Of a DNA stretch of 64,000 nucleotides, positions 37,807 to 47,537 are shown piece by piece. Each line of letters begins with the position of its first letter. The stretch's first letter is position 1. A program made the position numbers and the translations under genes. The stretch comes from Prochlorococcus sp. scB243_498I20 (lineage in GTDB: Bacteria > Cyanobacteriota > Cyanobacteriia > PCC-6307 > Cyanobiaceae), in the NCBI GenBank assembly GCA_000635015.1, contig JFMR01000036.1, positions 62,001 to 126,000 on the forward strand, given 5' to 3'. Below the pieces are notes generated by a model, which worked only from the letters and a program-made list of their open reading frames with translations, ran no database searches and had not been told where the DNA came from.

Positions 37807-37836
37807 AGCAAGGGTTAGGATAGGTTTTTAATTTTG

Positions 37837-38472
37837 ATGATGCAAAAAATGAAAGAACAAGATCAAACAAAGTCAACTAATATAAAGTGGCACAATTTAA
37901 CTATTGACAGAGAAAAGTTAGAGAAAATGAGAGGTCATAAAGGTATGGTTATCTGGTTTACAGGTTTATCTGGTTCTGGTAAAAGTACTTTGGCCAATGC
38001 TTTAAATGAAGTTTTACACTTAGATGGTTTTTCGACTTATGTGTTGGATGGAGATAATATTAGACACGGTTTGTGTAAAGATCTTGGTTTTTCGGATGAA
38101 GATAGAGAAGAAAATATAAGAAGAATTGGTGAAGTCGCGAATTTATTTATGAATGCTGGGATAATAACTATCACAGCATTCGTTTCGCCATTTATTAGCG
38201 ATAGAGATAAGGTGAGAAAAATTATTGGATCTAAGGATTTTATTGAAGTTTATTGTTCTGCTGATATCAAAGTTTGCGAAAATAGGGATACTAAAGGTCT
38301 TTACAAGAAAGCTCGTTTGGGTGAAATTAAGGAATTTACAGGGATTTCTAGTCCATATGAAGCTCCTCATAATCCCGAAATTGTTGTTGATACAGGTTCG
38401 TTAGATTTAAATGATTCCGTTGAAAAAGTTATTAACTACCTTAAAAAAGAAAACTTTCTTAACAAGGCCTAA
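37837..38472 (+). CDS. cysC: Adenylylsulfate kinase
   Basis: Phosphorylates APS to PAPS in sulfate assimilation. Seen: P-loop GLSGSGKST, VLDGDNIRHGLCKDLGFS, REENIRRIGEVANLF and the KEFTGISSPYEAP loop. About 211 residues. The 5' end has several possible starts: TTG 37834 and ATGs at 37837, 37840 and 37849; I list the first ATG, so the start is uncertain by a few codons. The ATP sulfurylase partner is not in the window. Confidence 0.93.
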   Translation: MMQKMKEQDQTKSTNIKWHNLTIDREKLEKMRGHKGMVIWFTGLSGSGKSTLANALNEVLHLDGFSTYVLDGDNIRHGLCKDLGFSDEDREENIRRIGEVANLFMNAGIITITAFVSPFISDRDKVRKIIGSKDFIEVYCSADIKVCENRDTKGLYKKARLGEIKEFTGISSPYEAPHNPEIVVDTGSLDLNDSVEKVINYLKKENFLNKA

Positions 38473-38487
38473 TAGAAAAATATTAGT

Positions 38488-39024
38488 TCATTTATTTTGA
38501 AGATAATTGTCAGGTCCAATAGTTGATAACTTATTATTTTTATTTCTTACCTGTTTATGTAGATTTTCTCTGAATTCTTTTAAGCTTTTCTTTATGGATT
38601 CATCAAATAAACTGATCATCTCTATTGCTAATAATCCAGCATTCTGTCCTCCATTAATTGCAACTGTTGCAACTGGAATTCCAGCGGGCATTTGAACGAT
38701 TGATAAAAGAGAGTCAATCCCCTTCAGTGTCTTACTCTCTACTGGTACTCCAATTACAGGAAGGCAAGTTATGGATGCCAGCATTCCTGGAAGATGAGCA
38801 GCACCCCCAGCACCGGCAATTATTACTTTTATGTTTTCTAATTCTGCATTTTTTGCATATTCCATCATTTCAATAGGTGTTCGATGAGCAGAAAGTATAC
38901 AAACTTCAGTTTTTATTCCAAATTCTTTTAAAATGTCAATGGCTGGTTTTAATGTATTTAGATCTGAATCACTCCCCATTACGACAGCAATTTTATAAAT
39001 ATCTTTAGAATTTAATTCTGACAA
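38488..39024 (-). CDS. purE: N5-carboxyaminoimidazole ribonucleotide mutase
   Basis: Purine biosynthesis enzyme that rearranges N5-CAIR to CAIR. At 178 residues it shows the class I motifs VVMGSDSDLNTLKPA, ILSAHRTPIEMMEYA, IIAGAGGAAHLPGMLAS and PAGIPVATVAI. It is divergent from chlM with an 89-bp intergenic region and convergent with cysC, 15 bp apart. Confidence 0.96.
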   Translation of the reverse strand: MSELNSKDIYKIAVVMGSDSDLNTLKPAIDILKEFGIKTEVCILSAHRTPIEMMEYAKNAELENIKVIIAGAGGAAHLPGMLASITCLPVIGVPVESKTLKGIDSLLSIVQMPAGIPVATVAINGGQNAGLLAIEMISLFDESIKKSLKEFRENLHKQVRNKNNKLSTIGPDNYLQNK

Positions 39025-39045
39025 AATAACAAATCAATTCTTTCC

Positions 39046-39051
39046 TATAAT
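39046..39051 (+). promoter_or_regulatory. Candidate -10 box for chlM
   Basis: A perfect TATAAT lies 62 bp upstream of the chlM ATG in the purE-chlM divergent region. The nearest -35-like CTGACA (39018-39023) is 22 bp away, too far for a standard promoter, so support is weak. Confidence 0.25.
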
Positions 39052-39113
39052 GGCGTGCAATTAATTTGGCGCCAGTTAGTTAGTATTAAAAGAATAAATT
39101 TTCATAAAATATT

Positions 39114-39815
39114 ATGACGTCAAATAAGATTTTCGAAAAAAGTGAAGTCAGGGAATATTTTAATGGTACTGGCTTTGAAAGATGGAATAAAATTTATAGC
39201 AAATCTGATGAAATAAATACGGTTCAGAAAAATATTAGAAAAGGACATCAAAAAACTGTAGATGATGTAATCTCATACATCAAAAATTATCCTGAACTAA
39301 CAAAAAAAAGTTATTGTGATGCAGGCTGTGGTGTAGGAAGTCTTTCCATACCTTTACTAAGGCTCGGTATAAAAGAACTGCAGATGAGTGATATTTCTTC
39401 TGAAATGATTAAAGAAACAAAAAAACGCATTCAAGAATTAGGTTTGAATCAAGGTAAAATGAAATATGAAGTCTGCGATCTGGAAAAATTAAAAGGTTTA
39501 TTTGATGTTGTAGTTTGTTTAGATGTATTTATTCATTATCCTCAACCGGTCGCAGAAGAAATGGTTCAACATCTATGCGATTTAAGCAAAGAAAAACTAA
39601 TCGTTAGCTTTGCTCCTTATACTCCAGTTCTTGCTGTTCTAAAAAATATTGGAAAATTATTTCCTGGGCCAAGTAAAACTACAAGAGCATATACATTGAA
39701 AGAAAAGGGTATTATTAATGCTGCTAAAGAAAGAGGATTTAAAGTTGTTAAAAAGAAATTAAATCAAGCTCCTTTTTATTTTTCAAAACTAATTGAATTC
39801 GAAAAAATTAAATAA
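39114..39815 (+). CDS. chlM: Magnesium-protoporphyrin IX methyltransferase
   Basis: SAM-dependent enzyme that methylates Mg-protoporphyrin in chlorophyll synthesis. It has 233 residues. The N-terminus VREYFNGTGFERWNKIYSKS is characteristic of ChlM, the SAM-binding motif is YCDAGCGVGSLSIPLL, and motif II/III includes VVVCLDVFIHYPQ. The C-terminal RAYTLKEKGI also fits. A monocistronic-looking gene, convergent with ycf29 at one base distance. Confidence 0.96.
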   Translation: MTSNKIFEKSEVREYFNGTGFERWNKIYSKSDEINTVQKNIRKGHQKTVDDVISYIKNYPELTKKSYCDAGCGVGSLSIPLLRLGIKELQMSDISSEMIKETKKRIQELGLNQGKMKYEVCDLEKLKGLFDVVVCLDVFIHYPQPVAEEMVQHLCDLSKEKLIVSFAPYTPVLAVLKNIGKLFPGPSKTTRAYTLKEKGIINAAKERGFKVVKKKLNQAPFYFSKLIEFEKIK

Positions 39816-39816
39816 T

Positions 39817-40545
39817 TTATTTTACTAAATGATTTTCAAGTGAATAACGAACTAATTCTGTTCGGCTAGATGTACCTGTTTTGATAAAAAGTCTACTTAC
39901 ATATTTCTCAACATTTCTAATAGATGTTTCAAGCTTTCTTGCAATTTCTTTATTCATCAGTCCTTCAGCTACTAGTTGAAGCACACTTGCTTCTCTAGGA
40001 GTAAAACTAGGAAGATTTATTTTATTTTCTGGATTAGTCTGGTTTTGGTCTGTGAGCATAGATTTTATTTCAGTAATTTGTTTTGCCATTTTGCTTACGT
40101 CAATATCTGCGAATCGTGCCGCTTCTTTTAATAATCGTTCTTGTCTGTTGATTACATTTTTAACTCTTGCTGCTAATTCATCGGGATCGAAAGGTTTGGA
40201 AATATAATCATCTACTCCTGCAAGATAACCTTCTGTTCTGTCTAGGGTCATCCCTTTTGCAGTTAAAAAAATAACTGGAGTTCCTCCTAATTTTTCATCC
40301 TCTCTAATTTTTTCTAATAAAGCATAACCGTTGGTTCGGGGCATCATAATATCGCTAATTATCAAATCTGGGAAAATTGTTTGAGCTTTTTCCCAACCAT
40401 CCTCTCCATCAACTGCAATAAATATTTCAAAGCCTTCATCTTCTAGAAATGTTTTAACAGCTGTTCTTAAACCAGGCTCATCATCAACTAATAAAATTCT
40501 TGATTTTCTTACCGGTTCATTATTTATTTGATTAATTTCATTCAT
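39817..40545 (-). CDS. ycf29: Response regulator Ycf29-like (NarL/LuxR type)
   Basis: Two-component regulator of 242 residues. The receiver begins SRILLVDDEPGLRTAVKTFL, with phospho-acceptor Asp in LIISDIMMPRTNGY and SKPFDPDELAARV; the C-terminal LuxR helix-turn-helix has FTPREASVLQLVAEGLMNKE and RNVEKYVSRLFIKTGTSSR. This combination matches Ycf29, present in red-algal plastids and cyanobacteria; its targets are unclear. The open frame extends 23 codons further to 40614, overlapping the divergent desulfurase gene, but ATG 40545 gives a natural N-terminus and is preferred. No cognate histidine kinase is nearby. Confidence 0.86.
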   Translation of the reverse strand: MNEINQINNEPVRKSRILLVDDEPGLRTAVKTFLEDEGFEIFIAVDGEDGWEKAQTIFPDLIISDIMMPRTNGYALLEKIREDEKLGGTPVIFLTAKGMTLDRTEGYLAGVDDYISKPFDPDELAARVKNVINRQERLLKEAARFADIDVSKMAKQITEIKSMLTDQNQTNPENKINLPSFTPREASVLQLVAEGLMNKEIARKLETSIRNVEKYVSRLFIKTGTSSRTELVRYSLENHLVK

Positions 40546-40604
40546 TTTTTTAATTCTTGAATTTGATTTTCTAGTAATAAACAGAATTTTATATACTAAA
40601 CATA

Positions 40605-41750
40605 ATGCTATCAACTCCCATACTACTAGACTATCAATCTTCGACTCCTTGCTCTAAAGATGTCGTTGATTCTATGAAACCTTTTTGGAGTGAGATATTT
40701 TCTAACCCTGCAAGCAAATCTAATTTGGCGGGGATTAACGCAAGTGCTATATTGGAAGCCTCAAGAGAAAAAATAGAACAAAGTTTATTTCTTAAGAATA
40801 AAAAAGTTATTTTTACAAGTGGAGCAACTGAATCTAATAACTTAGCCTTATTAGGTTTTGCTAGAAATTTCTATAAAAAAACAGGAAACTATGGACATAT
40901 TATTACCTTAAAAACTGAGCATAAAGCTGTTTTGGAGCCCTTAAACCAACTAAAAAAAGAGGGATTTATGGTTACAGAAATTAATCCTGAAAAAGATGGC
41001 TTAATTTCAGAAGAACAATTCAAAAAAAATATAAGAGAAGATACATTTCTTGTTAGTGTCATGTTGGCAAATAACGAAATAGGAGTTATTCAGCCCATAG
41101 AAAATATTTCAAAAATATGTCAATCGAGAGGAATAACATTTCACTCTGATTTTGCACAATGTTTAGGTTATATGGCTTTAGACAATCTTTTATCAGATGT
41201 AAACATGATAACGATGAGTTCTCACAAAATATATGGTCCTAAAGGGATAGGACTTCTATTGATGGATGAAGAAATTAATCTTGAGCCTTTAATTGTTGGA
41301 GGAGGTCAGGAATATGGTCTTAGGTCTGGCACATTACCTCTTCCTTTAGTAGTTGGCTTTGCTAAAGCAATAGAGATAGCAGTTTTTAATCAAAAGAACA
41401 ATGCTGAGAAATTACTTTTTTATAGAAATAACCTTTTAGAAGGGTTGTTAAAAAATAATTCTGGTTTATTAATTAATGGCTCCATAGAAAAAAGATTACC
41501 TCACAATTTAAATTTGACTGTATTGGATTTAAACGGAGCAAAGTTTCATAAACTTTTAAAATCTAAAATAATTTGTTCTACTGGATCGGCATGTAGTAAT
41601 GGTGAACCATCTCATGTTTTACTAGCCTTAGGTAGATCTATTAAAGAAGCAGAATCTTCAATAAGGTTAAGTATTGGATTAAGTACTAATTCAAAAGATA
41701 TAAAACAAGCAATTCATATTCTTACAGATACGATCAGAGCATTACGATAG
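40605..41750 (+). CDS. Cysteine desulfurase (NifS/IscS family)
   Basis: PLP enzyme that takes sulfur from cysteine for iron-sulfur clusters, thiolated tRNA or other uses. It has 381 residues: SGATESNNLALLGF, the PLP lysine in MSSHKIYGPKGIGLL and the reactive cysteine in CSTGSACSNGEPSH. The catalytic loop length fits class I NifS/IscS-like enzymes rather than SufS. N-terminus LLDYQSSTPCSKDV is typical. No isc or suf genes adjoin it. Confidence 0.92.
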   Translation: MLSTPILLDYQSSTPCSKDVVDSMKPFWSEIFSNPASKSNLAGINASAILEASREKIEQSLFLKNKKVIFTSGATESNNLALLGFARNFYKKTGNYGHIITLKTEHKAVLEPLNQLKKEGFMVTEINPEKDGLISEEQFKKNIREDTFLVSVMLANNEIGVIQPIENISKICQSRGITFHSDFAQCLGYMALDNLLSDVNMITMSSHKIYGPKGIGLLLMDEEINLEPLIVGGGQEYGLRSGTLPLPLVVGFAKAIEIAVFNQKNNAEKLLFYRNNLLEGLLKNNSGLLINGSIEKRLPHNLNLTVLDLNGAKFHKLLKSKIICSTGSACSNGEPSHVLLALGRSIKEAESSIRLSIGLSTNSKDIKQAIHILTDTIRALR

Positions 41751-41763
41751 GAATTATTGGCTT

Positions 41764-42666
41764 TTAATTTAATTGAGCAATTCTTAATTTTCCACTTCTA
41801 GCTCTTTTATTTAGTTCGACTTCTTGTTCGGAGGGAGTTATTGGCTTTTTTGTCAGGTTTTTTAGTCTTTGATCATTCTTAAAACAACTTTTCACTAGCC
41901 TATCCTCAAGGGAATGAAAACTAATAATAGAAATAATACCCCCTGGCAAAAGCCATTCAGGTACAACTTGCAAAAATTTTTCTAATACTTCAATTTCTTT
42001 ATTAACAGCAATTCTTAGTGCTTGAAATGTTCTTGTTGCTGGATGTATTTTTTTATATCTTTGTTTTGGTGGGAAGCAGCCTGCAATAGAATAAGCTAAC
42101 TCTTTTGTCCCAGAATATTTCCCATTTTCCTTCAAATCCAATTTTATTTTCCTAGCAATCTTTCTTGATAATCTCTCATCTCCATATTTATAAATTAGGT
42201 TAGCTAGATCTTTTTCATTTAAAGTCTCAATTAATTTCTCTGCATCAACATCAAGCAAAGGATTCATGCGCATATCTAGCGGACCATCTTTTTGGAAACT
42301 AAATCCTCTTTTAGGGTCATCAATTTGGTTACTATTTACTCCAAGATCTGCAATCACAAAAGAAACTTTTTCTTTTGGTACAAAATCCGCAAAATTTGAA
42401 GCCCTTATATCAACCCTACTTTTAAACTCATCAAGTTTTTTTGATGCTGATTTTCTTGCGAATGGATCTTGATCAAGTCCAATTATATTTAAATCCGAAT
42501 ATTTTCTTAATAAATGAAAAGAGTGCCCGCCTCCGCCTAAAGTTGCGTCTATTCCCTTAAGTTGATTGTTATGTATAAGTGGGTAATGCTCTAATGAGGC
42601 CATAATCTCATCTGTCATAACTGATTGATGATTGAAAAAAGATGAATCAGATAGGTCAGTTTGCAT
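41764..42666 (-). CDS. rsmH: 16S rRNA (cytosine-1402-N4)-methyltransferase
   Basis: SAM-dependent enzyme methylating C1402 in the ribosomal P site. At 300 residues: HQSVMTDEIM at the N-terminus, GIDATLGGGGHSFHLL (SAM motif), ADLGVNSNQIDDPKRGFSF, PATRTFQALRIAVNKEIE and IISFHSLEDRLVK. In many bacteria it is in the division cluster as mraW, but here it is isolated. Divergent from ndhH by 38 bp. Confidence 0.95.
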   Translation of the reverse strand: MQTDLSDSSFFNHQSVMTDEIMASLEHYPLIHNNQLKGIDATLGGGGHSFHLLRKYSDLNIIGLDQDPFARKSASKKLDEFKSRVDIRASNFADFVPKEKVSFVIADLGVNSNQIDDPKRGFSFQKDGPLDMRMNPLLDVDAEKLIETLNEKDLANLIYKYGDERLSRKIARKIKLDLKENGKYSGTKELAYSIAGCFPPKQRYKKIHPATRTFQALRIAVNKEIEVLEKFLQVVPEWLLPGGIISIISFHSLEDRLVKSCFKNDQRLKNLTKKPITPSEQEVELNKRARSGKLRIAQLN

Positions 42667-42704
42667 AACTTTCGACTAAGATTTATTTAGAAGTTAAATT
42701 TCGA

Positions 42705-43892
42705 ATGGCTCAGCTAGAGACTAGAACAGAACCAATGGTGGTCAATTTTGGCCCTCACCATCCCTCAATGCATGGGGTTTTAAGGTTAGTTGTAACTCTT
42801 GATGGTGAGAATGTCATTGATTGTGAGCCAGTAATTGGATATTTACATAGAGGAATGGAAAAGATAGCTGAAAATAGGACAAATGTAATGTATGTCCCTT
42901 ATGTAAGCAGAATGGATTATGCAGCAGGAATGTTTTATGAAGCTATTGTAGTAAATGCTCCTGAAAGATTAGCAAATATTCCAGTTCCCAAAAGAGCTAG
43001 TTACATCAGAGTTCTTATGCTGGAACTTAATCGTATTGCTAATCATCTTTTATGGCTTGGTCCCTTTTTAGCAGACGTTGGAGCTCAAACTCCATTTTTC
43101 TATATTTTTAGAGAAAGAGAGATGATCTATGATCTCTGGGAAGCTGCTACTGGGCAAAGGCTTATAAATAATAATTTCTTTAGGATAGGGGGTGTCGCAT
43201 GTGATCTCCCATACGGATGGTTAGAAAAATGTATAGACTTTTGTGATTGGTTCGGCCCTAAGATAGATGAATACGAAAAATTAATCACAAATAATCCAAT
43301 TTTTAGAAAAAGAATTGAAGGTCTTGGAACCATACAAAGGGACCAGGCAATTAATTGGTCCTTGTCTGGGCCAATGCTTAGAGCTTCTGGAGTTTCCTGG
43401 GATTTAAGGAAAGTCGATAGTTATGAATGTTATGACGATTTTGATTGGCAGATTGCTTCAGAAAAAGAAGGAGATTGTTATGCGAGATATCGAGTAAGAG
43501 TTGAAGAGATGAGACAATCATTAAGCATCATTCGTCAAGCCTGCAAAATGATTCCAGGAGGTCCAACAGAAAATTTAGAAGCTCAAAGAATGGCGACTGA
43601 AGATAAGAAAAGTGAAATATTTGGTATTGACTATCAATATGTAGCTAAGAAGGTTGCTCCAACTTTTAAAATTCCTAACGGAGAATTATATACAAGATTA
43701 GAGTCCGGCAAAGGAGAAATAGGTGTATTTATTCAAGGAAATAATGAAGTTACCCCATGGAGATTTAAAATCAGAGCAGCTGATTTAAATAATCTACAAA
43801 TATTGCCTCATATTCTTAAAGGTGCCAAGATCGCTGATATTATGGCAATCCTTGGTTCAATAGATGTCATTATGGGATCTGTTGATAGATAA
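42705..43892 (+). CDS. ndhH: NAD(P)H-quinone oxidoreductase subunit H
   Basis: 49-kDa-type subunit that forms the quinone pocket in the peripheral arm of NDH-1. It has 395 residues: [56 protein letters not shown] and the C-terminal [19 protein letters not shown]. It stands apart from the other ndh genes and precedes the phylloquinone thioesterase menI by nine bases, so the two may share a transcript. Confidence 0.97.
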
Positions 43893-43901
43893 TTTCTTTA
43901 A

Positions 43902-44354
<453 letters not shown>

Positions 44355-44357
44355 TTA

Positions 44358-45560
44358 TTATTTTTTAAATTTATAGTTAATTTTTTCTGTAATGCTATTT
44401 TTGTTTTTAACAATCCACTTTTCAGGCTTTTCATGTTTAGGCCAACTTTGAGAAAAATTTTTTAATAAATTTAAAGAAATTTCAATATTTTTATCATTTG
44501 TAAGTTCTCTAAATTCAACTATTACTTTAATTTTATTTCCCCATAATTTGTTAGATACTTTCGAAATATTGAATTTATTAATTGGGATATTTTCTTTCAT
44601 AATGAAATCATTTAATCTAGATTCAATTACTTCAGGAAAAACAACTTCTCCTCCAGAATTAAAGGCATTATCACTTCTTCCAATAAATTTTAAATAGTAA
44701 GAATTATTGATTTGCTTAATTTCACCCAAATCACTTGTTTGCCACCACCCATTTTTATTTTTGAAATTTTTAGTTTTTAAAGAATCTATTATTTCGATTC
44801 CAATTCTGGCTGATTTTATTTCGATTAATCCTTGTGCGTTAATTCTTATTTTTGTATCAGGTAGTATTTCTCCAGCATTTTTAAAACCCATTAAGAATTC
44901 TTTTGGTTTTAAACTCGTAACCATTGCTGCTGTTTCAGTTGAGCCGTAACAAGGTGCTAATTTTATTTTTTCTTTTATACATTGTTCTGCAGTTTCGTCT
45001 GAAATTGAAGCTCCACCTACCCAAATTAGATCAAAAATTTTTAGCCAACTAATTCCATCTTTTTGAGCTAAAAGTCTTTGTAATTGGGTAGGTACTAATG
45101 ACGTAATCAAGTGTTTTTTGTTTTTTTTAAATTTAATTGTGAAAAGTAAAAGTTCTCGAGTTTTTTTTATCAAATTCGGAGAAATATTAATACAATCACA
45201 TCCCCATGTTTGACTTCTAAAAATTGGCATTAATCCACTTATATGGTTCAGGGGTAAAGTATTTAAAATTAAGCAGTTTTGCAATTCAAATCCTTGCTCT
45301 ATTAGCCATTGACCTGATGTAGTTGCAGATAATTTAAGATTATTTAAATGGTGAAAACATTGTCTCGGTTTTCCAGAACTCCCACTACTGTTTAAGATAA
45401 TTGCTGGCCCATTTTCAGTAATTGAATCTAATAAATCTTTGTCTTCATAAAATTTGTTTTTTACATATATAATTTTATTCTCTCTAATTTTTTCAATAAT
45501 TTTTTCTACAGATTGAGTTTCGTTATTTTCAACTTCAATAGTATGAATTTTATTTTTCAT
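44358..45560 (-). CDS. menE: 2-succinylbenzoate-CoA ligase
   Basis: AMP-forming acyl-CoA synthetase that activates o-succinylbenzoate. Seen: the P-loop LNSSGSSGKPRQCFHH, CYGSTETAAMVTSL and the hinge region KFIGRSDNAFNSGGEVVFPE. The product is about 400 residues, short for the superfamily but usual in picocyanobacteria. I start at ATG 45560, which overlaps the menC stop as ATGA; an ATG four codons upstream (45572) would overlap by 16 bp. Third gene of the menA-menC-menE run. Confidence 0.9.
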   Translation of the reverse strand: MKNKIHTIEVENNETQSVEKIIEKIRENKIIYVKNKFYEDKDLLDSITENGPAIILNSSGSSGKPRQCFHHLNNLKLSATTSGQWLIEQGFELQNCLILNTLPLNHISGLMPIFRSQTWGCDCINISPNLIKKTRELLLFTIKFKKNKKHLITSLVPTQLQRLLAQKDGISWLKIFDLIWVGGASISDETAEQCIKEKIKLAPCYGSTETAAMVTSLKPKEFLMGFKNAGEILPDTKIRINAQGLIEIKSARIGIEIIDSLKTKNFKNKNGWWQTSDLGEIKQINNSYYLKFIGRSDNAFNSGGEVVFPEVIESRLNDFIMKENIPINKFNISKVSNKLWGNKIKVIVEFRELTNDKNIEISLNLLKNFSQSWPKHEKPEKWIVKNKNSITEKINYKFKK

Positions 45561-46522
45561 AGTTGATCCCATATCTCTTTTGCTTCATTTAAAAATAGAA
45601 ACGAATTAGGGAATTTATTAATTGCTAAACCAGGCACTTTTGGCGTTGGTCCTTGTAATTGTAGAGAAGATAAATGATGGAGCCATCTCTTTCCTATTCC
45701 AGTTTCAAATGAGGTACTTATAGATATTAGAGCTTTTTTATTTTCTAATTCTCTTAAAAGCTTAACTGGATTATTTTCTTGAGAAGGCCTTCTAATTTGC
45801 CAACCCTTCCACTCATCAATCAAAGTTGGAAATTTTAAAAGTGATTCGTCTAAAGCTATTGGAATTTTTTTGTTTAGTTCTGTCAGTCCATCAATATCAT
45901 CAACACAGAGAGGTTGTTCTAACCAATCTATATTTTTATTATCTTTCAAAATATCAGCCCATCTATTAGCTATGTCTCTTCCCCAAGAACCATTAGCATC
46001 TATTCTTAACTTAATATTATTACCTATTTTGCTTAAAATTTCTTCTAATTTTGCTTCTTCCTCATGATTATTTTTTAGTGCTACTTTCCATTTTAAGGTT
46101 AATGATTTTCCATTATCACAATGTCTTTTTTTAATATCATTTAGATCTGAAACTACATTTTCATGATTTAACAATATTGCTGTTTTACCAATTTCATCAA
46201 AGTAGTAGTTTTCTTTAAAAATTATTTTTCCATTGATCTCAGCTAATGCAGAATTTATTGCAGATTGAATGCATGGGTGAAAAATATTTATTTGCTCAGA
46301 TAAATTAAATTCCTCTATATACTCAGGGATCATATCTAGTTGTTTCGCACACTTTTTTAAGTCTTTTTTATGTAGCGGTGAAACTTCTCCAAACCCTATT
46401 TTTTTATCATTACTTATTATTTTAATTATCCACCCCGATTTTGTATGGTAATTGGTTTTAGAATTTTCTACTTTGGCCGATAACTTAAAGCTATAAGATT
46501 TTTTTTGAAATATTAAGTTCAT
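45557..46522 (-). CDS. menC: o-succinylbenzoate synthase
   Basis: Enolase-superfamily enzyme that dehydrates SHCHC to o-succinylbenzoate. It has 321 residues: the KWKVALK catalytic lysine motif, the metal ligands in LRIDANGSWGRDIANRW and DWLEQPL, and IALDESLLKFP. It is flanked by ATGA overlaps with menA (upstream) and menE (downstream), so the three are translationally coupled. Confidence 0.92.
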   Translation of the reverse strand: MNLIFQKKSYSFKLSAKVENSKTNYHTKSGWIIKIISNDKKIGFGEVSPLHKKDLKKCAKQLDMIPEYIEEFNLSEQINIFHPCIQSAINSALAEINGKIIFKENYYFDEIGKTAILLNHENVVSDLNDIKKRHCDNGKSLTLKWKVALKNNHEEEAKLEEILSKIGNNIKLRIDANGSWGRDIANRWADILKDNKNIDWLEQPLCVDDIDGLTELNKKIPIALDESLLKFPTLIDEWKGWQIRRPSQENNPVKLLRELENKKALISISTSFETGIGKRWLHHLSSLQLQGPTPKVPGLAINKFPNSFLFLNEAKEIWDQL

Positions 46523-47436
46523 TTATTTAGCAAGTAATTAAATATTAATCCTGTGATTAAACCAATTCCATTAAGAGTTTGAAATTTTATTGCGACGAAT
46601 TTGCAATTTTTTATTGCAGAAGGTTTTGCATACGAAGATTTTAATAAATTTATAAGTCTTATTGCTTGAGGTAAACTAAGCAAATAAAGGATGCAAAACA
46701 CTGGAATAAATCCATAAACTATTGTGAAAAGTTGAAAAATATATATTGTAAAAATTATCCAAGGCACAAATTGAGAACCTTTTTTTGCCCCTAAGCGAAC
46801 TAAAGGTGAATTTTTCCCATGCTTTTTATCTTCAGCAATTTGATGAAAATGAGAACAAAATAATACAAGAGTTGTTGCCAAGGAAGGTCCTGAACCAAGT
46901 AATAAAGAAACTTTCCATGGAATATCTTCGAAGTAAATATTAGACGGATTTAACGCAATTAAGACTGCAGAGTACGCAAAAGGTCCAAATGCAAGCCAGC
47001 ATAATGGTTCTCCTAAACCTTGATAGCCTAATCTAAAAGGAGGACCTTGATATAAATATCCTAAGAAGCAGCAAGCTGCCACCAAAATAAAAATGTTTAT
47101 ACTTGTTGATACTGAAATAACTAAAATTATTAATAAACCAATAACTAAAGATGTATATGCAATAAATGAAATTATTTTTTTATTTTTTACAAGATTTACA
47201 ATTGAATGGAATTTAAATTCATCGATTCCTGTTTCTGCGTCGTATAAATCATTAGTTAGATTTTCCCAAAGTAATATCAAAATTGCAGCTAAAGTAAATG
47301 AAATCAAATTATAAATTTTTACCTCTTCATATTGATTGAGCAAGTAAGCCCCTGTTATTAAAACTGGAAGTATGGCAACAGAATAAAGAGGCCATTTTAT
47401 TGCTTTTTTCCATAATTTTTTTTTATCTTCTTCCAT
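46519..47436 (-). CDS. menA: 1,4-dihydroxy-2-naphthoate prenyl(phytyl)transferase
   Basis: UbiA-family membrane enzyme that attaches the phytyl chain to dihydroxynaphthoate. It has 305 residues and about eight to nine helices. The prenyl-diphosphate site reads LTNDLYDAETGIDE; a second Asp-containing loop is SHFHQIAEDKKHGK. First gene of the menA-menC-menE operon. Divergent from menF over 101 bp, where both promoters must lie. Confidence 0.93.
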   Translation of the reverse strand: MEEDKKKLWKKAIKWPLYSVAILPVLITGAYLLNQYEEVKIYNLISFTLAAILILLWENLTNDLYDAETGIDEFKFHSIVNLVKNKKIISFIAYTSLVIGLLIILVISVSTSINIFILVAACCFLGYLYQGPPFRLGYQGLGEPLCWLAFGPFAYSAVLIALNPSNIYFEDIPWKVSLLLGSGPSLATTLVLFCSHFHQIAEDKKHGKNSPLVRLGAKKGSQFVPWIIFTIYIFQLFTIVYGFIPVFCILYLLSLPQAIRLINLLKSSYAKPSAIKNCKFVAIKFQTLNGIGLITGLIFNYLLNK

Positions 47437-47537
47437 TTTTAATTAACACGCAAAATTAGATAATTATTGAATGTAGTTTATAAATTGAGTTACATTTTTT
47501 ACTTTATTGCATCATTTTTAGTTATTTTCAATAAGTA

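Noticed and set aside
40546..40614. N-terminal 23-residue extension of Ycf29 overlapping the cysteine desulfurase start
   Set aside because: The extension has no receiver-domain similarity and would make divergent starts overlap by 10 bp; ATG 40545 gives a normal N-terminus.
47480..47497. GTTACATT followed by TTTACTTT upstream of menF, like an HLR1 site
   Set aside because: The spacer is one base short of the HLR1 arrangement and the region is T-rich, so the match is likely chance.
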